Shown here: positions 54,451 to 64,000 of the stretch, in pieces
Layout of the letters: the number at the start of each line of letters is the position of its first letter
Position numbering within the stretch: the stretch's first letter is position 1
Assembly: GCF_000315425.1 (NCBI RefSeq)
Contig: NZ_JH992922.1
Span: 1,341,234 to 1,405,233 of the forward strand
DNA: 64,000 nucleotides
From: Massilia timonae CCUG 45783
GTDB taxonomy: Bacteria > Pseudomonadota > Gammaproteobacteria > Burkholderiales > Burkholderiaceae_D
Direction: 5' to 3'
Translations under genes and position numbers: made by a program
The notes under the pieces: generated by a model
The model's database searches: none
The model's input: the letters and a program-made list of their open reading frames with translations, nothing else
Told to the model about the DNA's origin: nothing

Positions 54451-55932
54451 GTGAACCAGACCCTGGGCCAGAAGCTGTTACGTACCAAATCGGCAGCACG
54501 CCATCACGAGGAAACCGCCAGCGTCGGCGTCGCCGGCGCCGTGCCCGGCCTGCATCGTTCGCTCGGCCTGTTCCCCCTGACCATGATCGGCGTCGGCGCC
54601 ACGATCGGCACCGGCATCTTCTTCACGATGGTCGAAGCGGTGCCGAAGGCCGGCCCTGCGGTCGTGCTGTCGTTCCTGCTGGCGGCGCTGACCGCCGGCC
54701 TGACCGCGCTGTGCTACGCCGAACTGGCCGGCCGCGTGCCGGCCTCGGGCTCCTCGTATTCCTTCGCCTACGCCACCGTCGGCGAATTCGCGGCCTTCAT
54801 CGTCGCCGCCTGCCTGCTGCTCGAATACGGGCTGGCGGCCAGCGCGACCTCGATCGGCTGGTCCGACTACCTGAACAACTTCTTGATGAACGCGTTCGGC
54901 TGGCAGATACCGGAGCAACTGCGCTCGCCGATGTTCGTCTCGGACCACCATAACGTGACCTTCCATCCGGGGAACATCAACCTGCCGCCGATCCTCCTGG
55001 TGATCATGTGCGGCTTCCTGCTGGTGCGCGGCGCCAGGGAGTCGGCCACCACCAACGCCATCATGGTGATCATCAAGCTGGCGATCCTGGTGTTCTTCGC
55101 CGCGATCGCCTTCACCGGATTCGACGCCAACAACTTCCAGCCCTTCTTCAATATGAACGAGGCCTCGGGCTATGCCGGCATGGCCGGCGTGACCGCCGCC
55201 GCCGGCACCGTGTTCTTCTCCTTCATCGGCCTGGACACCATCGCCACCGCCGGCGAAGAAGTGAAGGACCCGCGCCGCAACGTGCCGATCGGGATCCTGG
55301 CCGCGCTGATCATCGTGACCGTGTTCTACATGCTGGTCGCGGTGGCCGCCATGGGCGCCCAGCCGGCCCATATGTTCGAAGGCCAGCAGGCCGGCCTGTC
55401 GGTGATCCTGCAGAACGTGACCGGCCAGGCCTGGCCGGCGCTGGTGCTGTCGGCCGGCGCCGTGGTCTCGGTGTTCTCGGTGACCCTGGTGACGATCTAC
55501 GGCCAGACCCGCATCCTGTACGCGATCAGCCGCGACGGCCTGATCCCGCAAGTGTTCCAGAAGGTGAGCGCGCGCACCCAGGCGCCGGTGAAGAACACCA
55601 TCATCGTGTGCGTGGTGGTGGGCCTGGTGGCTGGCAGCGTCGACTCCACCTTCCTGTGGGATATGGTGAGCATGGGCACCCTGACCGCCTTCATGGTGGT
55701 CTCGATCGCGGTGCCGGTGATCCGCAAGCGCCAGGGCGCGGACGCGCCGCCGGGCTTCCGCGTGCCGTTCGGCCCCTACGTGATCCCGGGCCTGTCGGTG
55801 CTGGCCTGCCTGTACATCATGAAAGACCTGTCGCCCGCAACCTTCCGGGTGTTCTTCATCTGGATGGCAGTGGCGGTCGTGGCCTATTTCGGATACGGCA
55901 TGCGCAACAGCCGCCTGAACAAGGCAAAGTAG
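54451..55932 (+). CDS. APC-superfamily amino acid permease (cationic amino acid transporter type)
   Basis: This 493-aa inner-membrane protein has about 12 TM helices. TM1 carries the substrate-backbone motif GVGATIGTGIFFTM, TM2-3 the block PASGSSYSFAYATVGE, and TM6 SFIGLDTIATAGEEVKDPRRNVP, which is the signature of the CAT/YhdG group. Cationic amino acid uptake would fit the arginine operon 4 kb upstream, but nothing links them directly. The start codon is GTG. The next gene begins 1 bp after its stop, so the two are co-transcribed. Confidence 0.88.
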   Translation: MNQTLGQKLLRTKSAARHHEETASVGVAGAVPGLHRSLGLFPLTMIGVGATIGTGIFFTMVEAVPKAGPAVVLSFLLAALTAGLTALCYAELAGRVPASGSSYSFAYATVGEFAAFIVAACLLLEYGLAASATSIGWSDYLNNFLMNAFGWQIPEQLRSPMFVSDHHNVTFHPGNINLPPILLVIMCGFLLVRGARESATTNAIMVIIKLAILVFFAAIAFTGFDANNFQPFFNMNEASGYAGMAGVTAAAGTVFFSFIGLDTIATAGEEVKDPRRNVPIGILAALIIVTVFYMLVAVAAMGAQPAHMFEGQQAGLSVILQNVTGQAWPALVLSAGAVVSVFSVTLVTIYGQTRILYAISRDGLIPQVFQKVSARTQAPVKNTIIVCVVVGLVAGSVDSTFLWDMVSMGTLTAFMVVSIAVPVIRKRQGADAPPGFRVPFGPYVIPGLSVLACLYIMKDLSPATFRVFFIWMAVAVVAYFGYGMRNSRLNKAK

Positions 55933-55933
55933 G

Positions 55934-56608
55934 ATGGACAAGTTCGAACGACGGCGCGACCGTTTCGCGCTGTTCGACGGCATGGACAGCCCGTCGGTCA
56001 ACCTGTGCTTTCCGCTCGAGCTGCCGGACTTTCGCCCGTGGTGCAAGCAGCAGGACCTGGCGCCGTTCCACGTGCTGCTGTGCGCGGTGCTGCGCTCGGT
56101 CCTGAAGATCGAGAACTTCCGTTATCGCATCCACGACGACGAAGTGATCCGCATCGAGCGCCTGATCCCGTCGTTCACCGTCAAGAACCTCGACGACGAC
56201 CTCAATTTCGCGACCTTCGACTGGTCGGATGACCTGCGCGAATTCGTCGCGCGCGGCCGTGCGGCCGGCATTGCCGCGTCGAACATGACCGGGCTGAACC
56301 AGCGCTACGCCACGCTGTCGCCGCGCGAGGCCAAGGACCAGGTGTTCGTCACCTGCATCCCGTGGCTCGAGTTCACGGCGATCCAGCATCCGACCACCCG
56401 CGTCGGCCGCTCCGATATTCCCTCGTTGGCCTGGGGACGCTTCCGCGACGGAGCGGACGGCAAGCTCGTGCTGCCGTTCTCGGTGCAGGCCCACCACGGC
56501 TTCGTCGACGGCTTCCACATCTACCAGCTGGGCCAGCAGATCGTGTCCGAACTGGCCGCGATGATGCGTCCTACTTCACCAGCGGCCGCACGTACTCCAG
56601 CAGGCTGA
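55934..56608 (+). CDS. Chloramphenicol acetyltransferase-like (type A CAT fold) protein
   Basis: This 224-aa protein is close to the ~219-aa length of class A CATs and keeps the catalytic motif as VQAHHGFVDGFHIYQL (HHxxxDG, residues ~188-194), as well as SVNLCFPLELPDF-type and PSLAWGRF segments. Chromosomal relatives often acetylate other acceptors, so resistance is not established. It begins 1 bp after the permease stop and its last 38 bp overlap the end of the convergent hydrolase gene, an unusual arrangement. The C-terminal ~15 residues fall in that overlap and may be dispensable. Confidence 0.82.
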   Translation: MDKFERRRDRFALFDGMDSPSVNLCFPLELPDFRPWCKQQDLAPFHVLLCAVLRSVLKIENFRYRIHDDEVIRIERLIPSFTVKNLDDDLNFATFDWSDDLREFVARGRAAGIAASNMTGLNQRYATLSPREAKDQVFVTCIPWLEFTAIQHPTTRVGRSDIPSLAWGRFRDGADGKLVLPFSVQAHHGFVDGFHIYQLGQQIVSELAAMMRPTSPAAARTPAG

Positions 56609-57665
56609 CCAGGGTCTTGCCCGGTTCTTCCCACGGCGCCATGTGGGCCGAACGCTCGAACCAGACCGCACGCTTCGACGGCGCCTTCACCTGCGCCAGC
56701 CAGGACTCAAGCGGCGCGGTCGGCGTCGTGTAGTCGTGCCGGCCCAGGAACATCACGACCGGGATCGGAAACGCTTTCACGCTTGAATAATCGACCTCGA
56801 CGAATTCGGGCAGCAGCCGGCCCAGCGTGAGCAGGCTGCCGGCGTCGATGGCCTTGACCTGCTCCATCGTGTAGTCGGGCGAAAGCAGCGGGCCCTTGAA
56901 GAAATAGGTCGATTCGCTGCGCCAGGCCGACAGGCCGCCGTAGTGCTGCGGCCACTTGCGCGCGGCGACGATGCGCTCGCGCGTGATCGGCCGCTTGCCG
57001 GGGTAGGGGGCGATCGCCTGCAGCTCCTTCAACGCTTGCCTGTCGTCGTGGATGCGCGCCTGCTCCAGCGCATATTCGAAGCTGATGCGTTCATTCTCGC
57101 GCACGCTGATCACCTGGCCGATGCCGACGTAGGCGTGGAACAGGTCGGGGCGTTTCAACGACGCCGCCATCGAGATCACGGTGCCCCAGCTGTGCGCCAT
57201 CAGCACCAGCTTCTGCTGGCCGTAGCGCCCGCGCAGGTGTTCGGCCACCTCGATCAGGTCGTCGACGTAGCGCTCGATGCGGATCGTCTCGCCCACGATG
57301 GCGGGATCGGTCTCGCCATAGCTCTTGCCGGCGCCGCGCTGGTCGTAGTTGGCGACCGTGAAGAACTCCTCGATCGGGCGCTGGAACTGCCACATGGTCG
57401 GCGTGATGGGTGAAGCCGGGCCGCCGTGCACGAACAGGATCATCGGATTGGCGCGGTCCTGCCCGCGCACATTGATCCATTGGTCGATGCCGCCGATGCG
57501 GGTTGTATAGGATTCCTGCACGCCGTGCGGCGCCACGATGCGCTGCAGGTCTTCGACCGCGGCGCGGGCGCCGGCCAGCCGCTTCGCATCGCTACTGTCC
57601 TGTGCCGAGGCGTCCGCGCACAGCATGCCCAGCGCGGCCAGGCAGCACACCAGGGTGTTCTTCAT
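56571..57665 (-). CDS. Exported alpha/beta-hydrolase, proline iminopeptidase-like
   Basis: This 364-aa protein has a signal peptide (cleavage ASA-QD near residue 22). The alpha/beta-hydrolase core has the oxyanion region ILFVHGGPASP, the nucleophile elbow MAHSWGTVIS (Ser) and the Asp and His in LGRHDYTTP and ERSAHMAPWEEP. The HGGPG-like loop and DQRGAGKS resemble prolyl aminopeptidases (S33). ATG 57665 follows CGGGAGAGCGAG, excluding 36 upstream codons. Its 3' end overlaps the CAT-like gene by 38 bp. Confidence 0.86.
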   Translation of the reverse strand: MKNTLVCCLAALGMLCADASAQDSSDAKRLAGARAAVEDLQRIVAPHGVQESYTTRIGGIDQWINVRGQDRANPMILFVHGGPASPITPTMWQFQRPIEEFFTVANYDQRGAGKSYGETDPAIVGETIRIERYVDDLIEVAEHLRGRYGQQKLVLMAHSWGTVISMAASLKRPDLFHAYVGIGQVISVRENERISFEYALEQARIHDDRQALKELQAIAPYPGKRPITRERIVAARKWPQHYGGLSAWRSESTYFFKGPLLSPDYTMEQVKAIDAGSLLTLGRLLPEFVEVDYSSVKAFPIPVVMFLGRHDYTTPTAPLESWLAQVKAPSKRAVWFERSAHMAPWEEPGKTLVSLLEYVRPLVK

Positions 57666-57774
57666 CTCGCTCTCCCGAAACTGTTTGAACCGAGTGTAGC
57701 GAGCGGCCCGCGGCGCGTCGCGGCGTGCGCGACAGGCGGGCGAAACGGCGGAATGGACTGCGCGAAACGCCATG

Positions 57775-57806
57775 AAAAAGGCCGCGCCCCTTGCGGTGAC
57801 GCGGCC
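57775..57806 (-). terminator. Terminator of the S46 peptidase gene
   Basis: On the minus strand GGCCGCG / CGCGGCC closes a 13-nt loop and is followed by CTTTTT. Confidence 0.8.
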
Positions 57807-57826
57807 CTTGAAGGAAGAAAGAACGA

Positions 57827-59986
<2,160 letters not shown>

Positions 59987-60025
59987 GCGCGTGTGATCTG
60001 GTTGGGAAGGGAAACTCATGAACTA

Positions 60026-60184
60026 AGAACCTGTCTCGGTAGGTAGGAGTCGCTGCTGGCGCGCCTGGCAAGCGTGGGCGGCGTTGCTCGTCGTTGCATG
60101 GCGCCGCCATGCGGCCTCCTCGCGCCTTGCCCACACTTGCCATGCATCGCCATCAGCTTCCCCCCACCTGCCGAAACAGGTTCT
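60026..60184. repeat. 159-bp imperfect palindromic element (MITE or REP-like)
   Basis: The left end AGAACCTGTCTCGGTAGGT is mirrored at the right end by ACCTGCCGAAACAGGTTCT, and the arms remain similar inward to a central GCATGGCG-C-CGCCATGC near 60104. No ORF explains it. It lies between the S46 peptidase start and the phospholipase D gene end, so it could form a cruciform or a long RNA hairpin. Single copy here. Confidence 0.7.
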
Positions 60185-60280
60185 GGAGCGTCCATGAGTA
60201 TGGTAATCCCATGCAGGATCGTCAACCGCTATTTCGGCCGCGCAAGCAAATTCCGTTTTAGCCTCGTTTCGCCGTGTTTA

Positions 60281-61558
60281 CTACAGCTGCTTGTCGATCA
60301 GCGACACCGCCCAGGTGCTCATGCGCTGCCACCACGGGCGCTGTGCGAACTTGTGTTCGGTCACCGGCGTGGCGCGCGCCCAGTCCTGTTCGTAGATCTC
60401 GCTCATCTGCGCCGCGAAGCCTTCGTCCAGCACGTTCAGGTTGGCCTCGTCGTTGATGCTGAACGAGCGGTTGTCGAAATTGGTCGAACCGACAGATACC
60501 AGCAGTTTGTCGACGATCAGCGTCTTGACGTGGTACATGGTCGGCTTGTATTCCGAGATCTGCACGCCGGCGTCGAGCAGCTCGGGCCAGCGGTCGCGCG
60601 AGGCGGCTTTCACCAGGTCGGAATCGATGATCGGGCCCGGCGTGATCAGGCGCACCCGCACGCCGCGTTTCGCGGCCGCGATCAGGGTGCGGATGGTCAG
60701 GTCGTCCGGCACGAAGTAGGCCGCCGACAGGTCGATCGTCTCGCGCGCGGCGGTGATCGACATCAGGTACATCAGGTGCATGCTCTCGCTGCCGCCGGTC
60801 GGCGAGCTCGAGAACATCTGGGCCGGCATCGTGCCTTTCGGCTCCAGGGCCGGGAAGTAGTCGGGACCATCGAGCACCATGCCGGTAGCCTTGGTCCAGT
60901 TGTCGTTGAACACCGCCTGGATCTGGCCAACCACCGGGCCTTCGATCCTGAAGTGGCTGTCGCGCCAGTGATTCTCGTCTTCTGCATTGCCGCGCCACTG
61001 GTCGGCAATGCCGACCCCGCCGGTAAAACCGATCTTGCCGTCGATGACCAGCAGCTTGCGGTGGGTGCGGTTGTTCATGCGCGCCAGCTTCCACCAGACC
61101 GGCTTGTGATAGCGCTGCACGCGCACGCCGGCCTTCTTCATGTCATCCACCAGCGCATTGTCCATCTTCATGCTGCCCATGAAGTCGAGCATGACATGGA
61201 CCTTCACGCCGGCGCGGGCGCGCTCGGACAGCGCCTCGGAAAATTCCTTGCCGATCGATTCCGACCAGTAGATATAGGTTTCCAGGTTGATCGACTTTTC
61301 CGCCTGGCGGATCGCGGCCAGCATGGCGGGGAAGATCTGGTCGCCATTGATCAGGGCCTCGACCTTGTTTCCTTCAAGTATAGGGGGACCGAGCAGCACA
61401 CCCATCGAGCGGCGAAATTGCGGGTCGTGGGTGTCGTACTGCCGTGTCAGTTGCCGCTCGATCTGTTTCTCGCTCGGCATGAAATTCAGCGCCAGCACAC
61501 CGAGCACCAGCGTGGCGGCGATCGTGATCAACACTGTCCAGAACATTTTTGGGCTCAT
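60281..61558 (-). CDS. Phospholipase D-family protein, cardiolipin synthase-like
   Basis: This 425-aa protein has an N-terminal membrane anchor (FWTVLITIAATLVLGVLALNF, given as one hydrophobic block) and two HKD phosphodiesterase motifs, NNRTHRKLLVIDGKIGFTGG and TMYHVKTLIVDKLLVSVGS with STNFDNRSF after it. These define bacterial cardiolipin synthases of the ClsB/ClsC type, though other PLD functions are possible. The ATG 61558 is chosen; it lies only 17 bp after the T run of a terminator, and no ribosome site is obvious, so expression may depend on read-through from the GlsB gene. Confidence 0.85.
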   Translation of the reverse strand: MSPKMFWTVLITIAATLVLGVLALNFMPSEKQIERQLTRQYDTHDPQFRRSMGVLLGPPILEGNKVEALINGDQIFPAMLAAIRQAEKSINLETYIYWSESIGKEFSEALSERARAGVKVHVMLDFMGSMKMDNALVDDMKKAGVRVQRYHKPVWWKLARMNNRTHRKLLVIDGKIGFTGGVGIADQWRGNAEDENHWRDSHFRIEGPVVGQIQAVFNDNWTKATGMVLDGPDYFPALEPKGTMPAQMFSSSPTGGSESMHLMYLMSITAARETIDLSAAYFVPDDLTIRTLIAAAKRGVRVRLITPGPIIDSDLVKAASRDRWPELLDAGVQISEYKPTMYHVKTLIVDKLLVSVGSTNFDNRSFSINDEANLNVLDEGFAAQMSEIYEQDWARATPVTEHKFAQRPWWQRMSTWAVSLIDKQL

Positions 61559-61575
61559 CAATAAAACCACGAAGG

Positions 61576-61607
61576 AAAAAAAACCAACGCGCGTGGCGTT
61601 GGTTTTT
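61576..61607. terminator. Terminator between the GlsB/YeaQ gene and the phospholipase D gene
   Basis: CCAACGC / GCGTTGG with a 5-nt loop is flanked by eight A on the left and five T on the right, so it works on either strand. On the minus strand its T run ends 17 bp before the PLD start codon. Confidence 0.8.
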
Positions 61608-61628
61608 AGGAGCGGTGTTTCGCACTCA

Positions 61629-61898
61629 TTAACGAACGCGACCGCGACGCAGCAGATTCACGATGGCCAGCAGGATGACCGCGCCCAGGAACGAGACCAG
61701 GAGCGAAGCGACACTGAAGTCGTCCGAGTTGATGGTGCCGGTGCCGAACAGCGGCGACAGCAGCCAGCCGCCCAGGAAGGCGCCAACGATACCTACGACA
61801 ACGTTAAGAATGATGCCTTGCTCTGCGTCGGTTTTCATGACCATGCTGGCAAGCCAGCCCAGGATGCCGCCGACGACGATCCAGATGATGAATAACAT
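61629..61898 (-). CDS. GlsB/YeaQ/YmgE-family stress response membrane protein
   Basis: This 89-aa inner-membrane protein has three hydrophobic helices (ILWIVVGGILGWLASMVM-type, GIILNVVVGIVGAFLGGWLL and LLVSFLGAVILLAIVNLL). The family is induced by osmotic, acid and general stress in many bacteria; molecular function is unknown. The ribosome site AGGAGGAAGC is strong. Its promoter region carries ACCGAC-N18-TAGACT, resembling the promoters of the three sRNAs. It is divergent from the glycine-zipper gene across 301 bp. Confidence 0.88.
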   Translation of the reverse strand: MLFIIWIVVGGILGWLASMVMKTDAEQGIILNVVVGIVGAFLGGWLLSPLFGTGTINSDDFSVASLLVSFLGAVILLAIVNLLRRGRVR

Positions 61899-61964
61899 GG
61901 TTGCTTCCTCCTCAAGTAAAAAGACATACCCCCAGGCCCAACAATTGCCGTGACCATGGGAAAA

Positions 61965-61994
61965 AGTCTAGAGATGCTCCCCCATCAGGTCGGT
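61965..61994 (-). promoter_or_regulatory. Candidate promoter of the GlsB/YeaQ gene, ACCGAC-N18-TAGACT
   Basis: The minus strand has CGCACCGAC, then 18 bp, then TAGACT. It differs from sRNA B's promoter box by one base and keeps the same spacing. The 301-bp divergent intergenic region also holds the glycine-zipper promoter; I see nothing else in it. Confidence 0.5.
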
Positions 61995-62106
61995 GCGGCA
62001 ACTCACGTTAGATAGCGTTTTTGCATCGCTGTTCATGCACCGGTCCGTTGTCGGCCAGGCTCCACCGGGGAATGCGGCGGGTCAGCGCGCAAGCGTGCGT
62101 GAACGA

Positions 62107-62136
62107 ACAGAGCCATAAAGACGAGCGGCATAAGGT
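62107..62136 (+). promoter_or_regulatory. Candidate promoter of the glycine-zipper gene, ACAGAG-N18-TAAGGT
   Basis: CGAACAGAG, then 18 bp, then TAAGGT. The ten bases TGCGTGAACG just upstream are identical to those upstream of sRNA C's promoter. The predicted start is near 62143, giving a ~57-nt leader that ends in AAAGGA before ATG 62200. Confidence 0.55.
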
Positions 62137-62199
62137 GGATGTCCCTGGCAGCGCCGCTTCACAGCGCCTGGCCACCCCAACTACCAGAAAGGATTCGTC

Positions 62200-63522
62200 A
62201 TGAGCAGCTACGACACCACTCGTCAGAACCAGAACCAGCGCATGGTCACGGGCCTGTTCCCGGACCGCGCCAGCGCCGAGCGCGCCTATGGCACCGTGTC
62301 CGATCGCGGCTATACCCGCGACGACGTCAACCTGATGATGTCCGACACCACCCGCCAGACCCACTTCGCCGATAAAGATACGGAACTGGGCAGCAAGGCG
62401 GCCGAAGGCGCCGGCATCGGCGCCGGCATTGGCGGCACCATCGGCGCCGTGCTGGCCGGTATCGCAGCGGTCGGCACCACCCTGGTGCTGCCGGGCCTGG
62501 GCGTGGTCGTCGCCGGTCCATTGGCGGCGGCCCTGGCCGGCGCCGGCGCGGGCGGCATCACGGGCGGCCTGATCGGCGCGCTGATCGGCGCCGGCATCCC
62601 CGAAGAACGCGCCAAGCATTATGAAGAAGGCATCAAGAACGGCGGCATCGTGATGGGCGTGCATACCCGCTCCGATGAAGACGCGGCCCACATCCAGGAA
62701 TCGTGGACCAAGCAGGGCGGCTCGCACGTGATCGGCGCCGGTCTGGGCATCGCGGGCGGCGCGGCGCTGGGCGCCACGGTCGGCACCGTGGCCGGTCCGA
62801 TCGGCACCGTGACCGGCGCCGTGGTCGGCGGCGTGGCGGGCGGCATCGCCGGCAAGGGCGTGGGCGAAGTGGTCAATCCGAAGGCCGGCGACGATCTCGC
62901 CGAACACCACCTGGCCAAGGGCGTGGGCGCCGGCACCGGTGCAGCCGCCGGTGCGGCGGTCGGCGCCGTGGGTGGCCCGATCGGGATGGCGGCGGGCGCC
63001 GTGGTCGGCGGCCTGGCTGGCGGCGCGGCCGGCCGTGGCGCCGGCGAGGTCGTCAATCCGAAGGCCACCGACGAACTGCATGACCACAACCTGGCGCAGG
63101 GCGTGGGCGCCGGTGGCGGCGCCACCGCGGGCGCGATCATCGGCGCCGCGGCCGGCCCGCTGGGCGTGGCGGCGGGCGCGGCGATCGGCGGCCTGGCGGG
63201 CGGCGCGGCCGGCAAGGGCGTCGGCCACATGGTCAATCCGCACGAGGAAAACGAGTACTGGCGCACCCAGTACCAGACCCAGCCTTATTACTCGCCGGGC
63301 TACACCTACGACGACTACGCGCCGGCCTATGCGCTGGGCTACAACAGCTATGGCAAGTACGATGGCGGCTATGACGCCAACGAAAGCCACCTGGCCGGCG
63401 AGTGGGAACGCTCGAAGGGCAACTCGCGGCTGAAGTGGGAGCAGGCCAAGTCGGCCACCCGCGCCGGCTGGCACCGCGTCGAGCGCGCGATTCCGGGCGA
63501 TTTCGACCGCGACGGCCGCTGA
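62200..63522 (+). CDS. Glycine-zipper repeat protein, general stress protein-like
   Basis: This 440-aa protein begins with a YflT/general-stress-like domain (~10-60: TGLFPDRASAERAYGTVSDR) and a first Gly/Ala-rich hydrophobic segment, then three tandem ~60-aa units, each a glycine zipper (G-x3-G repeats such as GAAVGAVGGPIG) ending in GEVVNPK- or HMVNPH-type linkers. The C-terminal ~80 residues are Tyr/Asp-rich and then basic. It is probably membrane-associated or pore-like, but no function is established. It starts with ATG after AAAGGA and shares a promoter pattern with the sRNA genes. Confidence 0.8.
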   Translation: MSSYDTTRQNQNQRMVTGLFPDRASAERAYGTVSDRGYTRDDVNLMMSDTTRQTHFADKDTELGSKAAEGAGIGAGIGGTIGAVLAGIAAVGTTLVLPGLGVVVAGPLAAALAGAGAGGITGGLIGALIGAGIPEERAKHYEEGIKNGGIVMGVHTRSDEDAAHIQESWTKQGGSHVIGAGLGIAGGAALGATVGTVAGPIGTVTGAVVGGVAGGIAGKGVGEVVNPKAGDDLAEHHLAKGVGAGTGAAAGAAVGAVGGPIGMAAGAVVGGLAGGAAGRGAGEVVNPKATDELHDHNLAQGVGAGGGATAGAIIGAAAGPLGVAAGAAIGGLAGGAAGKGVGHMVNPHEENEYWRTQYQTQPYYSPGYTYDDYAPAYALGYNSYGKYDGGYDANESHLAGEWERSKGNSRLKWEQAKSATRAGWHRVERAIPGDFDRDGR

Positions 63523-63551
63523 TCGCACGGCGTTGAAACGCACGTAAAAAA

Positions 63552-63582
63552 GCCCCGCCGGTTTGCGCCGGCGGGGCTTTTT
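63552..63582. terminator. Bidirectional terminator between the glycine-zipper gene and the YceI gene
   Basis: GCCCCGCCGG / CCGGCGGGGC with a 6-nt loop is flanked by six A and five T, so it can stop both convergent genes. Confidence 0.88.
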
Positions 63583-63609
63583 ACATGATTCGATCGATGG
63601 CGCGGTCGA

Positions 63610-64000
63610 TCAGCGCTTGACGGCTTCGACCTGGATCGCCAGCTTCACTTCCGGCGAGAAGTTCGGCAGGCCGAAGCTGATGCCGAAGTCGTCGCGCTTG
63701 AAGGTGCCCACCACGTCGGCGCCGCAGGCTTCCTTCTTGAGCATCGGGTGCATGATGCACTTGAACTTGTTGATCTGCAGGGTCAGCGGCTTGGTCACGC
63801 CGTGCAGGGTCAGCTCGCCGTCGACCGAGGTCGGCACGTCGCCGGTGTACTTGATCGACTTCGACTTGAAGGTCGCGGTCGGGTATTTGGCGGCGTCGAA
63901 GATGTCCGGCTTCTTGGCGTGCTCGTTCATCTTTTCGTGGCCGAAGTCGATGCTGTTGATGTCGACGGTGATGTCCAGCGAGCCGGTCTTGGCTTCGCGG
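63610..64000 (-). CDS. YceI-family protein, C-terminal part, cut by the window edge
   Basis: The 130 visible codons have the YceI lipocalin-like pattern: TGSLDITVDINSIDF, then DIFDAAKYPTATFKS, GELTLHGVTKPLTL, and FKRDDFGISFGLPNF. YceI proteins are periplasmic and bind polyisoprenoids; they are often induced by osmotic or base stress. The frame runs off the right edge, so the signal peptide and start are not visible; the ATG at 63930 is internal. Two Cys in FKCIMHPMLKKEACGAD are present in many members. Confidence 0.88.
   Translation of the reverse strand, partial: REAKTGSLDITVDINSIDFGHEKMNEHAKKPDIFDAAKYPTATFKSKSIKYTGDVPTSVDGELTLHGVTKPLTLQINKFKCIMHPMLKKEACGADVVGTFKRDDFGISFGLPNFSPEVKLAIQVEAVKR

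Noticed and set aside
62131..62142. GGATGTCC near the glycine-zipper promoter, complementary to GGACATCC of the sRNA core
   Set aside because: It spans the predicted transcription start, so the transcript would lack most of the pairing region; an 8-base match is also weak evidence.

Overview
The window looks like a chromosomal segment of a high-GC betaproteobacterium, most likely Oxalobacteraceae (Massilia/Telluria-like). This is inferred from base composition, the gene families present and their arrangement (arginine succinyltransferase operon with a two-subunit AstA, queA-tgt-yajC-secD-secF, DHA2 and S46 families). No 16S or other typing gene is present, so the genus is only a guess. Genes are densely packed. 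I see no tRNA, rRNA, CRISPR array or prophage; the only mobile elements are an IS3-family element cut by the left edge and a 159-bp palindromic repeat near 60.1 kb.

Layout: 0-1.6 kb, IS3-family insertion sequence. 1.8-10.4 kb, a pepsin-like protein lacking both catalytic Asp residues, a DHA2 exporter, a PagL-like lipid A deacylase, a SUFU-domain protein, an M20 amidohydrolase, a molybdopterin oxidoreductase and a lipoprotein aminopeptidase. 10.6-14.5 kb, two tandem FadD-type acyl-CoA ligases and a thioesterase. 14.6-24.7 kb, an Atm1-type ABC exporter, an amidohydrolase, a dicarboxylate symporter, pyrC and assorted small proteins. 24.7-32.5 kb, recG and the queA-tgt-yajC-secD-secF block. 32.5-36.6 kb, an SDR-GH15 operon and an HDOD gene, with three near-identical small RNA genes placed around them. 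37-50.8 kb, a MarR unit, an AraC/ArgR-type regulator and a full arginine succinyltransferase operon (astC, two astA subunits, astD, astB, NAD-glutamate dehydrogenase, astE). 50.9-60 kb, an OYE-family reductase, a DUF2807 lipoprotein, flavohemoglobin, an APC permease, a CAT-like acetyltransferase and two exported peptidases. 60.2-64 kb, a phospholipase D-type synthase, a GlsB/YeaQ stress protein, a glycine-zipper stress protein and a YceI protein cut by the right edge.

The most striking signal is a family of three ~64-nt candidate small RNAs (32690-32753, 32853-32916, 35734-35797). They share an identical 32-nt core starting exactly at the predicted transcription start, followed by terminator stems whose sequences differ but still pair. 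Each is preceded by an unusual promoter-like pattern, CGNACNGAG-N18-TAWRRT. The same pattern, with the same 18-bp spacing, lies upstream of the GlsB/YeaQ gene and the glycine-zipper gene 26-29 kb away. This suggests one stress-type sigma factor or activator driving both the sRNAs and the envelope-stress proteins.

A second coherent unit is arginine catabolism. A promoter with two direct repeats resembling the Pseudomonas ArgR half-site precedes astC, an AraC-type ArgR-like regulator gene lies just upstream, and NAD-glutamate dehydrogenase is embedded in the operon, so arginine can be taken through glutamate to 2-oxoglutarate by one transcription unit.
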